Source: Brachionus plicatilis
Taxonomy: Eukaryota; Rotifera; Eurotatoria; Ploima; Brachionidae
DNA length: 64,000 bases
Reading direction: 5' to 3'
Assembly (NCBI GenBank): GCA_010279815.1
Contig: QEOQ01000191.1
Span: 160,551 to 224,550, forward strand
In this document: positions 9,801 to 20,800 of the stretch, in pieces
Layout: every line of letters begins with the position of its first letter
Position numbering within the stretch: position 1 is the stretch's first letter
Translations under genes and position numbers: made by a program
The notes under the pieces: model-generated
Told to the model about the DNA's origin: nothing
The model's input: only the letters and a program-made list of their open reading frames with translations
Databases searched by the model: none

Positions 9801-12800
9801 ATTCTTTTTTTTTTTAAATATTATCCCTTTGCTAAACTTAAATAATGCAGCACCATTCTCAAGACCCTGGATATAGTGCATCGCCACAACCCGAAATACG
9901 GTTTTGGCGCATGCAACACAAGTTAAGTTGAATTTAATTTTTATAATTTTTATAATAATATTAAAAAAAAATTATTTATTTGCATTATTAACTTTACAAA
10001 AAAATCAAAAATAATCGATCATTTTAGTTAATTTTGAAGATACTATTAATTTAAATTTTTTTTTTTTTGAAATTTTAATGTAACAAACTATGTTAATCAA
10101 TGTTACATCAAGAATTTTATAAATTTCTACCTAAATCTTCAGGAAATTTATTATTAAATATAAAATGAGCAATTTGATATAAAGTTTTGATCATAAACTT
10201 CAACATGCCGAAATTATCAAAATAAAAAGATCATAATTGCATCAATTAAAAATAGCAATAAAAATAGCATGCCAATTAAAATATGTTAAATAACAAGTTT
10301 AGAATAGCATCATTAAAATGACAAAAAAATGTATAATAGCTTTATTAAAATAAATAGTAAAAAATATCATTATTCAATTATTTAATCACTTTTAATTATC
10401 TAATTAATTAATTCACAAATTTCAGTAAAACTAATGGTGTACGTTCAATTTAATAAAATAAAATAATCAATTCATAGAATTTTTTAAAGAAATTAAATAT
10501 AATTAAATAATTTTAAAAAAAATTATCATTTTTTTTCTGAAGAATAATCTCTCGGAGAGATTATTCTTCAGAAAAAAGGAATTTATCATCTATTAAAATT
10601 TTTGACATGATTTCTATGAAAAAAAATTCTATAAGAATATTTGTATGAAAAATATTTCTACCAAAATTTATTCTACGAGTTTTGTTTAATTTTATTAATT
10701 TTCTATGAATTAATTTTTAGATGAATTAACACTTTATCAAACTAATTTATTCAAAGTCTCCAATTTTTTTTTGAATCATAATTTTTGATTATATTGACTG
10801 CAGAATCGTTATAATCGGAGTTTAATGTAAGCTTTAAAAAATCATCTGACACTTAATCCATTTCAAAAAATAATTTCTGTTTCAAATCTGTTAAAATTAA
10901 TTTGTGTTTTTGCTACTTTTTTTTATCATTTTGAAAAAAACAAATTAAAAAAAAATGTCATTTTGATAGTGTTATTTTAAATATGCTATTTTGAAACTCT
11001 ATATTTTAAGGTTTTGTGAAATTCAGTACAAAATGATAAAAAAGAACAGAAAAAAATTTAAAAAATTGAAAAGACTTTTTTGTTTAAGTTTAAAATTAGT
11101 TTCCTGATTACGATCAAATTAGTTTCCTTTCAAAGTTGTATCAGCTATCAAGGTCTGCAAAACTCTGCAAAACTCTGCACAACTCTGCAAAACTCTGCAA
11201 ATTTAGCAGAAATTAAATTTCAATGTAGTGATTTTTGCAGAGATTTTGCACATCATTAGCAGACTTTGGCAGTTGATGCAACTATGAATGTTGCACCATT
11301 CTGCATTCACAGAATTAATTTTAAACTTTTGGGAAAACATTTATTTAATTTTTTTACACTTTGTTCTGTTCTTTTGTACTGAACCTGACAAAACCATATT
11401 ATCAAAAAACTCAAAATTTTGACTAAAAAACAACTCTGATCAGACTCAATATTTTTATTTTAAAAACTGAACAAAAAAATTCAAAATTACTTTGTAAATG
11501 TTCTGTGCTTCGTCCAGAGTTAGATTGGTGTCGATCTGTTGGGCTTGTCTCCTCTCGCTGGGCTTTTTCTCTGTTTCGGCCGCCGACTCATTCGCTTGCT
11601 CCGATGGAATACAATTAGTGGTTTGGTTGGCGCTAGCACCGTTTTGTGATTGTACTAAAATGGGAGATTGTGTTCGCGTTTGTTCTGGTACAAACTTTTC
11701 AAAGTGTTCGGCTGAGAGAGAGTGCAGCGGCGACGAATTGGATGAGGATGTTTTAGAGGAAGCGTTAGACGAGCGATGCGAATTGGGCGACAGAGCTGAC
11801 TTGACGGACCAAGTCGATTCACAACTCACCTCAATTTTCTGTTCACTGGGATTAGACTCAACAACAATGAGGGGGTTGACGCCATTTTTGACATCTTCCA
11901 AATACTTATTTACATCGAATGGTGGCAGTTGGCCGAATTTGTACTCGTGGTCCTTTAGGCTGGCTACCACGTAATCAGATGACTTGGAAAAGGAGCTGTT
12001 GTTGAAGGTTGCGATTGAGTCATTGTAGTTTTTGATGAGCTGGTGAGCGGCGAATAGTCTCAGACTAGGAACTTCGAATAGCAAGGGGTGAAAGAGAAGC
12101 TCTTTGGCTGTGGGCCGCTTCTTTGGATCTGGCTCAATGCATCTTTTTATAAAGTCCTGTTGCTTTTCATCCAACGAGTCGATCAGTTGTTTGATCAGCT
12201 CGGGAGTGACTGTGTGCGTTGAGCCGTTGCCGCCAAATTCTAAATTGAACATCTTGAAAAAAAAAATTTAAATTTTTTTTAATTGTTTAATTTGTGCCTA
12301 TTTGGAAGCCCAGACTAGATTTGTCTTTTATAATCAGCCTATTAATTTAATATTAGAATTTGGGTGATCCAAATTGACGATTTTAAGAAGAGGATATGTT
12401 TAGATTTATTTGCGCTTACTTCTAGTGCAACCATGCCAAATGCGTAAATGTCCACTGATGGACTATTGGTCTGAATTTCTTGGTTGTCGCTGGGCGAGCC
12501 GATGAACTCTTTCAGCTCCGGAGCAATGTAGTGCATGTGCTTGGACCATTTGGTCAAGTCAATGCATGTCTTCACGTGGGTATTTACAATATCGGGCGCG
12601 ATGCTGCCTATTTTTATCAGGCCGTTGTGCTGAATGTAGATGGTGTCGCACGAAAGATCACCGTGGACAACTGGAGGATCGCATTTGTGCATGTAGCTTG
12701 AAATTGGGAAAATTTTTTTATTTTAAAATTTCATTTTCGAAGATAGGAATTTTTTTGTCAGATTTGAATTTTTAAAAAAATTTTAGGAATTTTGGATTTT

Positions 12801-15800
12801 TTTGTCAATAAAAAATTGAAAATTAAATAATTAAATTTTTGTTTTTCCAAATAAAATTTTTAATTTTTTTTGCAGAGTTGTTTAAAAGTTTTGAGTCAAG
12901 CCCGGACTTTTTAAATTTTAATGACTTTTCTGAAACTAGGCCGCCAAAATAACTACCTGGACCATTGATACTAAAATTAGAGTGCAAGTACGCAAAAATA
13001 AATTTTTTTATATTATATAAAATTTTTTGGAAAATTTCAAATTTTTTAATTTTAACAAAATTATACTGAAAACATGTTAAGATTTTTTGCGTAAAAATTC
13101 GTAAATTTTGTTTAAAATTTACTTATACAAAAATACAACAAAAAAATACATTCGGAAATAAGTATACAATTTTTTATAAATTTCTAAAATACAATTTAAA
13201 GTATTTTTTGTTGTGTTTTTGTATAAATAAATTTTAACTAAAAAATAACTGTTCTTTTACGAAAAATTACGCAAAAAATCTTATCTTTTTTTCGGCATAA
13301 TTTTGTAAAAAATTTTTAAAAATTTGACTTTTTCTCAAATACAATATTTTTTCAAAAAATTTTAGCAATTTTTGTTAATATTTTATTTTTGACATTTAGG
13401 ATATTGCGGGATTTTACGTGAATTATCGTAAAATTTAGTCAAATTCTAGAAATTAACGTAAAATTTGCTCAAAACCTCGTGTCTAATCGCCACTGTAAGA
13501 CTATTGACTTTTAAACAACAATGATTTTTTGTTAGCTCTTGCCAAATACAAGTCTAAGATAGGTATTAAGTGATCATGCCCAAAAATTTTTACTAAAACA
13601 ATTTTTTTTATTAAATTTTAGAGCGATTATGTTTTTATTTAATAAATTTAGCAAAATTCAAAAAGCTACTATTTCTACGTAATATTGAATAAACCATAAA
13701 AATATTAGCTTTTATCTTTAATTAAATTAAATTTTGTCAAGTATTTTTTTAGATACAAATTTAATTATATTACCAAAATTATTTATTTTTACCATATTTC
13801 AATTAAATTTAGCAAAAATGTAAAAAAATGACTTTTAAATAGATCATGTTTAAACTAATTTTAATACGAACTATTATTAATAAATGCTTATTGTAAAAAT
13901 ATTATTCTGCAATGACTTTTTTAATTTTAAAAAATATGTAAAATTCTTTTTTATAAATAATTTTTGATAATGATCAGTAAATTTAGAACATAAACTTCAA
14001 TTGAACCAACTTTCACCGAATATAATTTCAGTACCAGTTTTGCTGATAAACTTCTCCTCCCTTTTTAAGAAAAAAAATCAATCAAGATTTTGGTTTGCAT
14101 ATATCTCTATTTGCGCGTCGCAGTATTTTTGAAATTCAAAAAAGACTATAATCAATTCGACAGAGATTAAAACAGGGAAGCAAAAGGCTGATTTAAATTA
14201 TTTTATTTAATTTAAATTATTTTTTTTATTAGCGGAATAAATTACAAAAAAACACATTTATAAATTATGCTTCGATTTTCAATTGTTTTTCCATCAAATT
14301 TGAAATTTTTTAAGCAGTTGAGTTATGTTAATTATTAAAAGTATAATATGAAAAAGTTTCTCCGAAATTGACGTAACTATGAAAAAGCTAAACAGGCTCT
14401 ACGTTTTTAATAAAATTCAATTTTCTACTGCAATATTAATTATGACTTAAAACTGACACTTGATATATGTAAAAACAGGCCTAAAAAAAATAAATCTTGG
14501 ATATTTTATTATAACTTCGGATCGCTTTTAAGACGTTTATTAAAATTATAATAAAAATTTATAAAAAAATAGAAGATTTATTTTTTCAAAATTTTTAAAG
14601 AAAATTTTTCATATTCTTTTTTTGTTGATCTTAAACTTAAATCTTTGATCTATTGACATTATTTTTTTACCCTAATTAACTGATTAATAAATTATTAATT
14701 ATGCTCTAAAAAAAATTTTTACATAGTAAAGAACAAAAAAAAATAAGAATTATTTATTTAATTACAAGAATAAGGCATACATTTGTTAGTCTTGTTTATC
14801 GATTTTAATCTAGCATAATGAATTTTTTTTTAATTTGAATTTTCATTAAAAATTACATGAAAATATAGACTAATTACATTTTTAATTTTTAGTTTTTTTT
14901 TGTTCGTTTTACTTATTATTTTCAAAGAAATTTTGTTAATGTTGCACTTAAAAAAATATTAAAAAAACTAAGCTTTAATTAAATTTTTTAAAAAAGTTTT
15001 ATTTTTGCTCGGTGTATTTCTTCAAATCTACTTTTAATAAGTTCTATTTTTAAATTGTTTTCCTAGTCTCACAAATAATAAATCTTAGAATCGGACATGT
15101 TATTTTATAGATAATTTTTAAATTTAATTGTAAGGAATTATGTCGACTAAGCAAGTTCTATTTTATTAATTTTTTCTATCAAATAAAGAACATTTTAATT
15201 AATTTATTAAAACATTGAATAAGAATAGAAGATTTTACGTTGTTTAAATCAAAACATATAGAGCTTCAATTTAAAAATATGTTATGGTAAATATGCATAT
15301 TTACTGATCGATCAGTAAAAGAGTGAAATAAATAAATAAAAAAATTGGAATGCTATTTTACTGAAAAACGATTTATTCTAGAAAATCACTGAATGGAGTT
15401 TAGTAAATGACTGAAACTAGGAAATTTACATTTTAAATTTTATTTATTCTTATATGATGAATTACCACTAGAATTTATATGAAAATTGATTGAATTGTAT
15501 TTTAGTATTTTTATTGCATTTTAAAAAACTAATTTTTATCGTTGTTCTGAAAAAATATTTTTATTAAATGAAAATTAGATAAATTTCCTTAAATTTTCTA
15601 AAAATAAACCATATTTTGATCATTTTTATTTACTTGTTTTTATTTATTTATTAAATAAATCGATCTTCAATTAATCTTTATTATTTCCAGACTTACAAAA
15701 AAGTCAGAAGACAATTGCAAGTCATGACTTTTATTTGTTTCAAAAATTTAAAAAATTTAAGTGAAGATTTTGACTTATTTCAAAAATAGAATTAAAATTT

Positions 15801-17855
15801 ATAAAAAATTAAAGCCATAAATTTTTTATTCATAAATAAAATAAAATTAAATTACTATTCGAAATTTATTTTTCAATGTAAAAATTGAAACATGATTTTT
15901 TAAACAATCCATATTATTATCGGCAAATTGAAGTTTAAGATCAAGATCAAGAGATCAAAATAAAAAATATATTTTTTTTAAATCAACTCTTCCTCGACTT
16001 TTCCTTTCTCCACTGGAATAGTTGCAGAAGAGACGAGGAACAAAATGCGTACAAGTAAAATTTAATTTCTACTGTACCATTCAATTTTTTTATCTTAAAT
16101 TTTTGCTGAAAGTAGAGGCGCAAAATGTTTAAGTATTGATCAGTTCAGGAAAGAAAGAAGACAAGTTGTTATTTTTTGTAAAATAGAAATAAATAAAATA
16201 CTTTGACTCACTGGAAAGTGAAATAAAATAATCTTTTATTTATCCTTGCTTGTGTCCCCCAATTATTAGCGTGATATTAAGATTAATTTAATGGTCATAG
16301 AGTAAATTAAAGATGAGAGTGATAGGGTAAGCTCAAAAATTCGCTCAGTTTATATCACTTGAGAAACGATACATTTGAATAATTATTTTCCCTAATGCGT
16401 CACTGGAAAAAAAAAATTTAGAAAATTTTTTCAACATAAATTAATGCTCANNNNNNNNNNNNNNNNNNNNNNNNNNNNNNNNNNNNNNNNNNNNNNNNNN
16501 NNNNNNNNNNNNNNNNNNNNNNNNNNNNNNNNNNNNNNNNNNNNNNNNNNNNNNNNNNNNNNNNNNNNNNNNNNNNNNNNNNNNNNNNNNNNNNNNNNNN
16601 NNNNNNNNNNNNNNNNNNNNNNNNNNNNNNNNNNNNNNNNNNNNNNNNNNNNNNNNNNNNNNNNNNNNNNNNNNNNNNNNNNNNNNNNNNNTACTCTGGG
16701 GTCCTTATTCTCGCGCCTATCAATCCAATAATCGTGAAATTTAACAATATTCGAATGATTAAGATTGATTAAATTTTTGAACACGCGATCTATCTCGTTC
16801 TCGTCGTCATGTAAATTTTGATTTTTGAATTTTTTGCCGCCAGCCAAATTAATTTCGTTCCAGACGACCTCGAAGCCGTACTCGGTGTCCATGGCCAAAT
16901 AGGCGTTGTCTATGCCGGGCACGTCCCGCTGCGACACACACTCGTTGCGCTTGGACCACCGTCCGTCGTTCGACTCTTCGACCACCTCGTCAATGGTCTC
17001 CTCGTTCTCGTCCTCGCTGCTCAGTCCGTTCGCCACCTCCACACTATTTACATTTGACGTCTCGGCAGGACTGGGCGACGCGGCACTGCTAGCTGTGTTC
17101 GGCGGCGATTTGTTCATTTGGATTTGACAGTTGGCGCACGTTTGGCTGGTCGTCAACTGCTGGGCTAGCTTTTCTTGCGACATAATCTTTAAAAATGAGA
17201 CTTTAGTTACATTGGGTTAAGTCCGTGCGATCAGTTTATGGACGCTCAAGAAACGACTTAGATCTGGATTTGAGAATTGGAGAAAAATTCGAATGAATTA
17301 AGTGAAAGAAAAAGAGAGAGAGAGAGAGAGAAAAATAAAACAAATATGAAAGAATTAGTTTGGATGCTCAACTTCTCTTCGATATTCTCTTTCAAATTCA
17401 AGTTGCCTCTTGCTCGCAATAACAAATTTTATGAATTCGATTAAATTAATTATGATAATTTTTTTTTCTCTTTTCCAAGACATTTTTGTCCCTGGTGCCA
17501 CGTGCTACCAATTAACTTGGTCACACATGCTCTCTACACCCACACCTACCCCCTCCCTCTCTCTGTCTCTGAAAATGAAAATTATTTCTAGCAACAAGTG
17601 ACTGCAAACAATAGCTTGAATAAGTCATAAACAGTTTCAATTAATTGTCTTGACAATCAAGCAGGTAAGAGTGCTTACGATGTTTTGAAAATGTGGCGAT
17701 GAGAGCAACACTTGATAGGCAATGGGAATATTGGGCGCTGAGTTGGCACTGGTGGCGAAATGGTGCGCGTACTTGGGCGAATTGTTGGCCAACGTGAACC
17801 ATTGATACTGCTGCATTTTGTGTACACACTCGGTTGGCAAAACTCGAGAGTTCAT
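6780..17855 (-). CDS. NRBP1: NRBP-like pseudokinase gene (span of all exons)
   Basis: This encodes a nuclear receptor-binding protein: a cytosolic kinase-like scaffold known from the family for binding small GTPases and adaptor proteins. In exon order the protein has an acidic N-terminus, the NRBP signature GIDNAYLAMDTEYGFEVVW, a kinase fold, then the family C-terminal region (KYLEDVKNGVNPLI and a tail domain). It lacks catalytic residues: no VAIK lysine (EVVWNEI), HGD instead of HRD (VVHGDLSCD), and IGS instead of DFG. Exons (minus): 17679-17855 (tentative), 16692-17186 running into the gap, 12420-12696, 11491-12252, 8135-8254, 6780-6884. All placed junctions are GT-AG and join in phase. The part between IDRRENKDPRV and the YMHKCDPP segment (about 45 residues in relatives) must lie in the assembly gap. 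Confidence 0.92.
6885..8134. other. NRBP intron
   Basis: AT-rich, no recognisable element or exon seen. Confidence 0.6.
8135..8254 (-). CDS. NRBP1: NRBP penultimate exon (40 codons)
   Basis: Flanked by TTTTTTAAG and a GTATTG donor, phase 0 at both ends. It encodes a segment with TFEDRTARL and DLADELIDHGLVNE, matching the LEDKLNRHL...ELAAELVQLGFISE part of the NRBP C-terminal domain. It joins directly to the YK end of the 11491 exon. Confidence 0.88.
8260..9590. other. NRBP intron
   Basis: AT-rich. A somewhat GC-richer patch at about 8965-9150 has no ORF and no repeat partner found here. Confidence 0.5.
9594..9937. repeat. Inverted repeat with about 96-bp near-perfect arms
   Basis: Bases 9594-9690 and 9841-9937 are reverse complements with no clear mismatch. 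They contain TTGCATGCGCCAAAACCG and GGGTTGTGGCGATGCA and are GC-rich for this intron. A degenerate third copy of the GCGCCACAACC part lies at 9538-9575. This is probably a MITE. No ORF. Confidence 0.88.
10531..10577. repeat. Perfect 23-bp hairpin with one-base loop
   Basis: TTTTTTCTGAAGAATAATCTCTC at 10531-10553 is followed, after a single G, by its exact complement at 10555-10577. No flanking target duplication was recognised. It lies in an NRBP intron. Confidence 0.95.
10990..11410. repeat. Dispersed repeat R1, copy with empty insertion site
   Basis: The outer parts are inverted relative to each other (GGTTTTGTGAAATTCAGTAC near 11014 and TTTGTACTGAACCTGACAAAACC near 11374). The core includes 4.5 tandem copies of CTGCAAAACT (11155-11204). 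The copy at 59.34-60.36 kb is homologous but carries a 725-bp insertion. The uninterrupted target TAATTTTT is at about 11346-11353 here. Confidence 0.8.
11491..12252 (-). CDS. NRBP1: NRBP exon: end of kinase-like fold and linker
   Basis: The exon starts after TTTTTCAAG and joins in phase 0 to the upstream exon (VALE + MFNLEFGG, matching ALEM in relatives). It encodes FIKRCIEPDPKKRPTAKELL, FHPLLFEVPSLRL, KYLEDVKNGVNPLI and a Ser-rich low-complexity linker. The donor GTAATT follows IYK at 11485-11490. The ATG at 12252 is not a translation start. Confidence 0.92.
12420..12696 (-). CDS. NRBP1: NRBP exon: catalytic-loop region
   Basis: Acceptor TTTCAAG before 12696, donor GTAAGC at 12414-12419. 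It encodes YMHKCDPPVVHGDLSCDT, IYIQHNGLIKIGS and VDIYAFGMVALE. HGD replaces the catalytic HRD, and IGS stands at the DFG position. The exon begins with the third base of a codon, so the preceding intron is phase 2. Confidence 0.93.
12930..13495. repeat. Mariner-type repeat rich in TTACGTAA/ACGTAAAA motifs
   Basis: The right end ATCGCCACTG followed by TA (13496-13497) resembles the ends of elements at 41714-42362 and 56849-57288 (CAGTG[GT]TGATTTG). Inside, about 13078-13147 and 13199-13290 form an inverted repeat (CAAAAATACAACAAAAAA and its inverse). The left end is not clear. Confidence 0.5.
13498..16440. other. Long NRBP intron, no feature seen
   Basis: AT-rich sequence without exons. A fragment near 15690-15760 (AGTCATGACTTT) resembles the AAGTC-rich dispersed repeat R2. 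Confidence 0.5.
16451..16691. other. Assembly gap (241 N)
   Basis: A run of N directly follows (in gene order) the NRBP codons for KDPRV, so it removes the kinase-like hinge region (about 45 codons in relatives) and a splice donor. Confidence 1.
16692..17186 (-). CDS. NRBP1: NRBP N-terminal exon, truncated by gap
   Basis: ATG at 17183 opens MSQEKLAQQL, then a Ser/Pro/Glu-rich acidic tract, RWSKRNECVSQRDVPGIDNA, YLAMDTEYGFEVVWNEI and NHSNIVKFHDYWIDRRENKD. The ATG could be the start. Alternatively TTTTTAAAG|ATT at 17186 is an acceptor joining the exon at 17679-17855 in phase 0. Confidence 0.92.
17310..17333. repeat. (GA)n microsatellite
   Basis: A GA dinucleotide run in the candidate first intron of NRBP. 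A CT-rich tract (CTCCCTCTCTCTGTCTCTG) follows at about 17552-17571. Confidence 0.85.
17679..17855 (-). CDS. Candidate first coding exon of NRBP
   Basis: The GC-richer open frame starts at ATG 17855 (or 17816) and reads MQQYQWFTLANNSPKYAHHF onward, ending at a clean GTAAGC donor (17673-17678) after HFQNI. Splicing to 17186 keeps frame (phase 0) across a 492-bp intron. Composition and the donor argue for a real exon. That it belongs to NRBP is inferred only from phase, orientation and distance. Confidence 0.45.
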
Positions 17856-20800
17856 AAATCAAGCTTAGTCTAAATTTAATCATAGATGATAGTAAAACAT
17901 ATTTTTAAAGAAATAGTTTATTTTGAATAATCAATGAACGTCAGTGGTAAATGCCAACTTTAGGGCGTACACCGAATACCTTGAATATAATCTCTATGAG
18001 ATAGATGACATTTCAATATTAGTTTTGTTAGTGAAACACGTTTATCTAATCCTTAGGCAAGCATTTCTCTTTTATTCCTAATTAATCTGCATACTTGTTG
18101 AGAATTAATTACGCAATTTTTCATTCACACCGCCCATCTTATTCTAAATTCAGGTGACCCTAATTCTAGACTCAATTCGGTCCTCTCTTGAGCTCTTTTT
18201 GTTTAAACAAGCTTCAATTACCTTATCAAAAAATAAAATTCTAGACATTGAATGCATTGAATCCGGTGAATATTTATTCAAACAGCTACTAGACGCAGTC
18301 AAATCTTGATTTGCGTCTAGATCATCTGACAGTCACATTTAAATGGTGCATGGTTGTGACGCTAAAACAGACAGTTAAAGTTAGTCTTACAACTTCTTTG
18401 GAGAACTAAATTTTAAAAAAAAAAGAAATTTTTTTTGCATTTTTCACTTTGACCATTGAAAAAAAATCATAAAAAACCAAAAAAAAATATTGAAAATTAA
18501 AATAAAGCTTAACTATTTTTTTATCAATACAAATTCACGTTTTTTTTTGCATTAATGCATTGTTTAGCATTTTGCAGAGAGATTAAATCAAATACCATTC
18601 AAAAGTTATAGACAAAATACTATTTGATCTGTTTTTTTTATCTTAAACTTCAAGATGCCCTAAGAAATACATGTAAAAATAGTATTGCATGTGCACTAGG
18701 AAGTGTCGGTAAAAATTTTCATTGCACCACTTACCATTTTTATTTCTTCAAGAAATTGGAGAAATTAATTAAAAAAAATATTTTATTAATCGAGTTTAAA
18801 GCTTTTTCTACAAAAACTCTTTTAATTTTCTCCCATTTTATTTTGAAAAATTTAACTGCCCCTTAAAATTAAACTCATCAATTTTTTTTAAGATGAAAAT
18901 AAAAAATTTTTTAAACATCTACATATTTAAATCCATCTGATATAAATTGAATTAATTTTTTTCACGCTTTTTATGAAAAAAACACAGAGGAAAACTTGTT
19001 AAATAAAATACAAAATTATTCATAAAGTTTTTCCAAAAGAAATATTAGCTTTCGGATGGTCCAGCAGGCTTTCCAAAAAAAGATAAGCTACCCCTTGACA
19101 AATTGAATAAAAAATTGAAAATTAAAATGTTTAATCTTCTATTTAATAAACAAGTCTAAAATTAAAAACCTAAATAAGGTTCAGATTAATAACTAATGAA
19201 TATATAACTCTAGAAACCTGGATTTTTAATTATCAGTTAAATAACTTTTTTAAATTATCTGTAACTTAATTAGCATGGAACATAATTTATAAAAAAAAAA
19301 TTAAAATTTAATGTTAGACTATTTTGTGATTGTTTAGAGTTTTTATTAAAAGTGTCAAATAAAATCCAGAGCACATAAATTAAAAAAAATTCCTAGAGAT
19401 TTTCTTAGCATATATAAATAAATATGGCTTCAATATATTTCAAAATATTTCTGAACTTAATACCAAAAAAATTCGACTATCAATTAAATTGTGTAAATTT
19501 GAAAAGAAAAAAGTACTGGGTGTATACCTGATATAAACTAGTTTTATACGATTTTTAATTTTTAAAGACTAAGATAGTTAAAAAATAATAAATTATATTC
19601 TATTTTTCGATCATAAAAATGTCATTGAAAATTGGTCAAATAAATAAGAAAATTTAATCTCGTTTAATAATTATCTTTTAAAATTTTTTATTAACTAAAA
19701 ACTGTCATAAAATCTTTTTTCTAACAAATCATTTGAAAATGTTTCCCGAAAAATTCTTCTAAATGTTCTATATTTTTTAAAACAAAATAAAATTCTGTTA
19801 ATTTAAAATAAATAATTCAATTTCCTGATTAAAAATTATAATGACAATTTGCTATTATAATTATTATATTCATTAGTATAATTATTAATGATAATTTTCT
19901 ATAAAATGTAATCTTTTATTACTGCAAACTTTTAATAAAACAAAAAATTCAATTTTCATAAATTAATTCATAAATAAGGTTTCAGCTCAGTTTGGTTTAT
20001 TGTTCTAAAAAAAATTCTTTATTTTAGTTCATTATTAAATTAAATTTAATATTAATTAATAGATACGAAAAAAGTTAATTAATTTTCTTAAAGCTGAATC
20101 TAAGCGAAAAACTAATCTGAATTTTTTCGTTTTTTTTTCTGAACTAAAATGCCGTAAATAGATTTCTAAATTTAAGAAGTCTTGACACACTTTGCTTTAT
20201 TAAAATTTTTGTGCTTGATTTTAGACAAAAAAATTTGAATTTTAAGTCATTCGTAAATATTTATTTTAAAGAAATTTTAAGATGTTAAAATGAATTTTTT
20301 AAATATTTTCTAATTTTTAGGTAAACGAAAAGCTAATTCCATAATAAAATATTGTTTGAATTTATCATCAAAAGTATTCTAAAATAAAATTAAAAATAAA
20401 AATATACAAATTGCGTTGTTGACCTGAAAATATACATTTTATTGAATTTTTAGCTCAAAGTGCTTAAGAACCGTAATCTTTCCCTAAAAAATTACTTTAT
20501 TTTATCTTGTTGAAAAAATACAAAATTTTAATTAGATTGATTAAAGATCACATTCCAAATATTAAAAAATTCGTTTAAATTTTGATGAAAATTTTTATCT
20601 TTAAAAGAATTTTTTACAATCTCTTATTTTGCTTTAAAACAATTGAATCTAATTAGATAGTAGATAATCATCTTCTAAACAATATAAAAAGAGTTACCTA
20701 ATCTTATTAGATCTTATACTTAAAATTTTATATTTGTTTATGATCTTATTCTAATTTTATTTTTTATTGTCAAAATAGATTTTTATTAAATATCTTAGAA

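Noticed and set aside
11155..11204. Tandem CTGCAAAACT units considered as a CRISPR or regulatory array
   Set aside because: Units are contiguous 10-mers without spacers in eukaryotic DNA; best read as part of repeat R1.
11498..11974. 158-codon plus-strand frame with a signal-like start
   Set aside because: Antisense to the NRBP linker exon; no independent support.
18624..18866. 80-codon plus-strand frame
   Set aside because: AT-driven Phe/Lys/Leu composition, no motif, no splice context.
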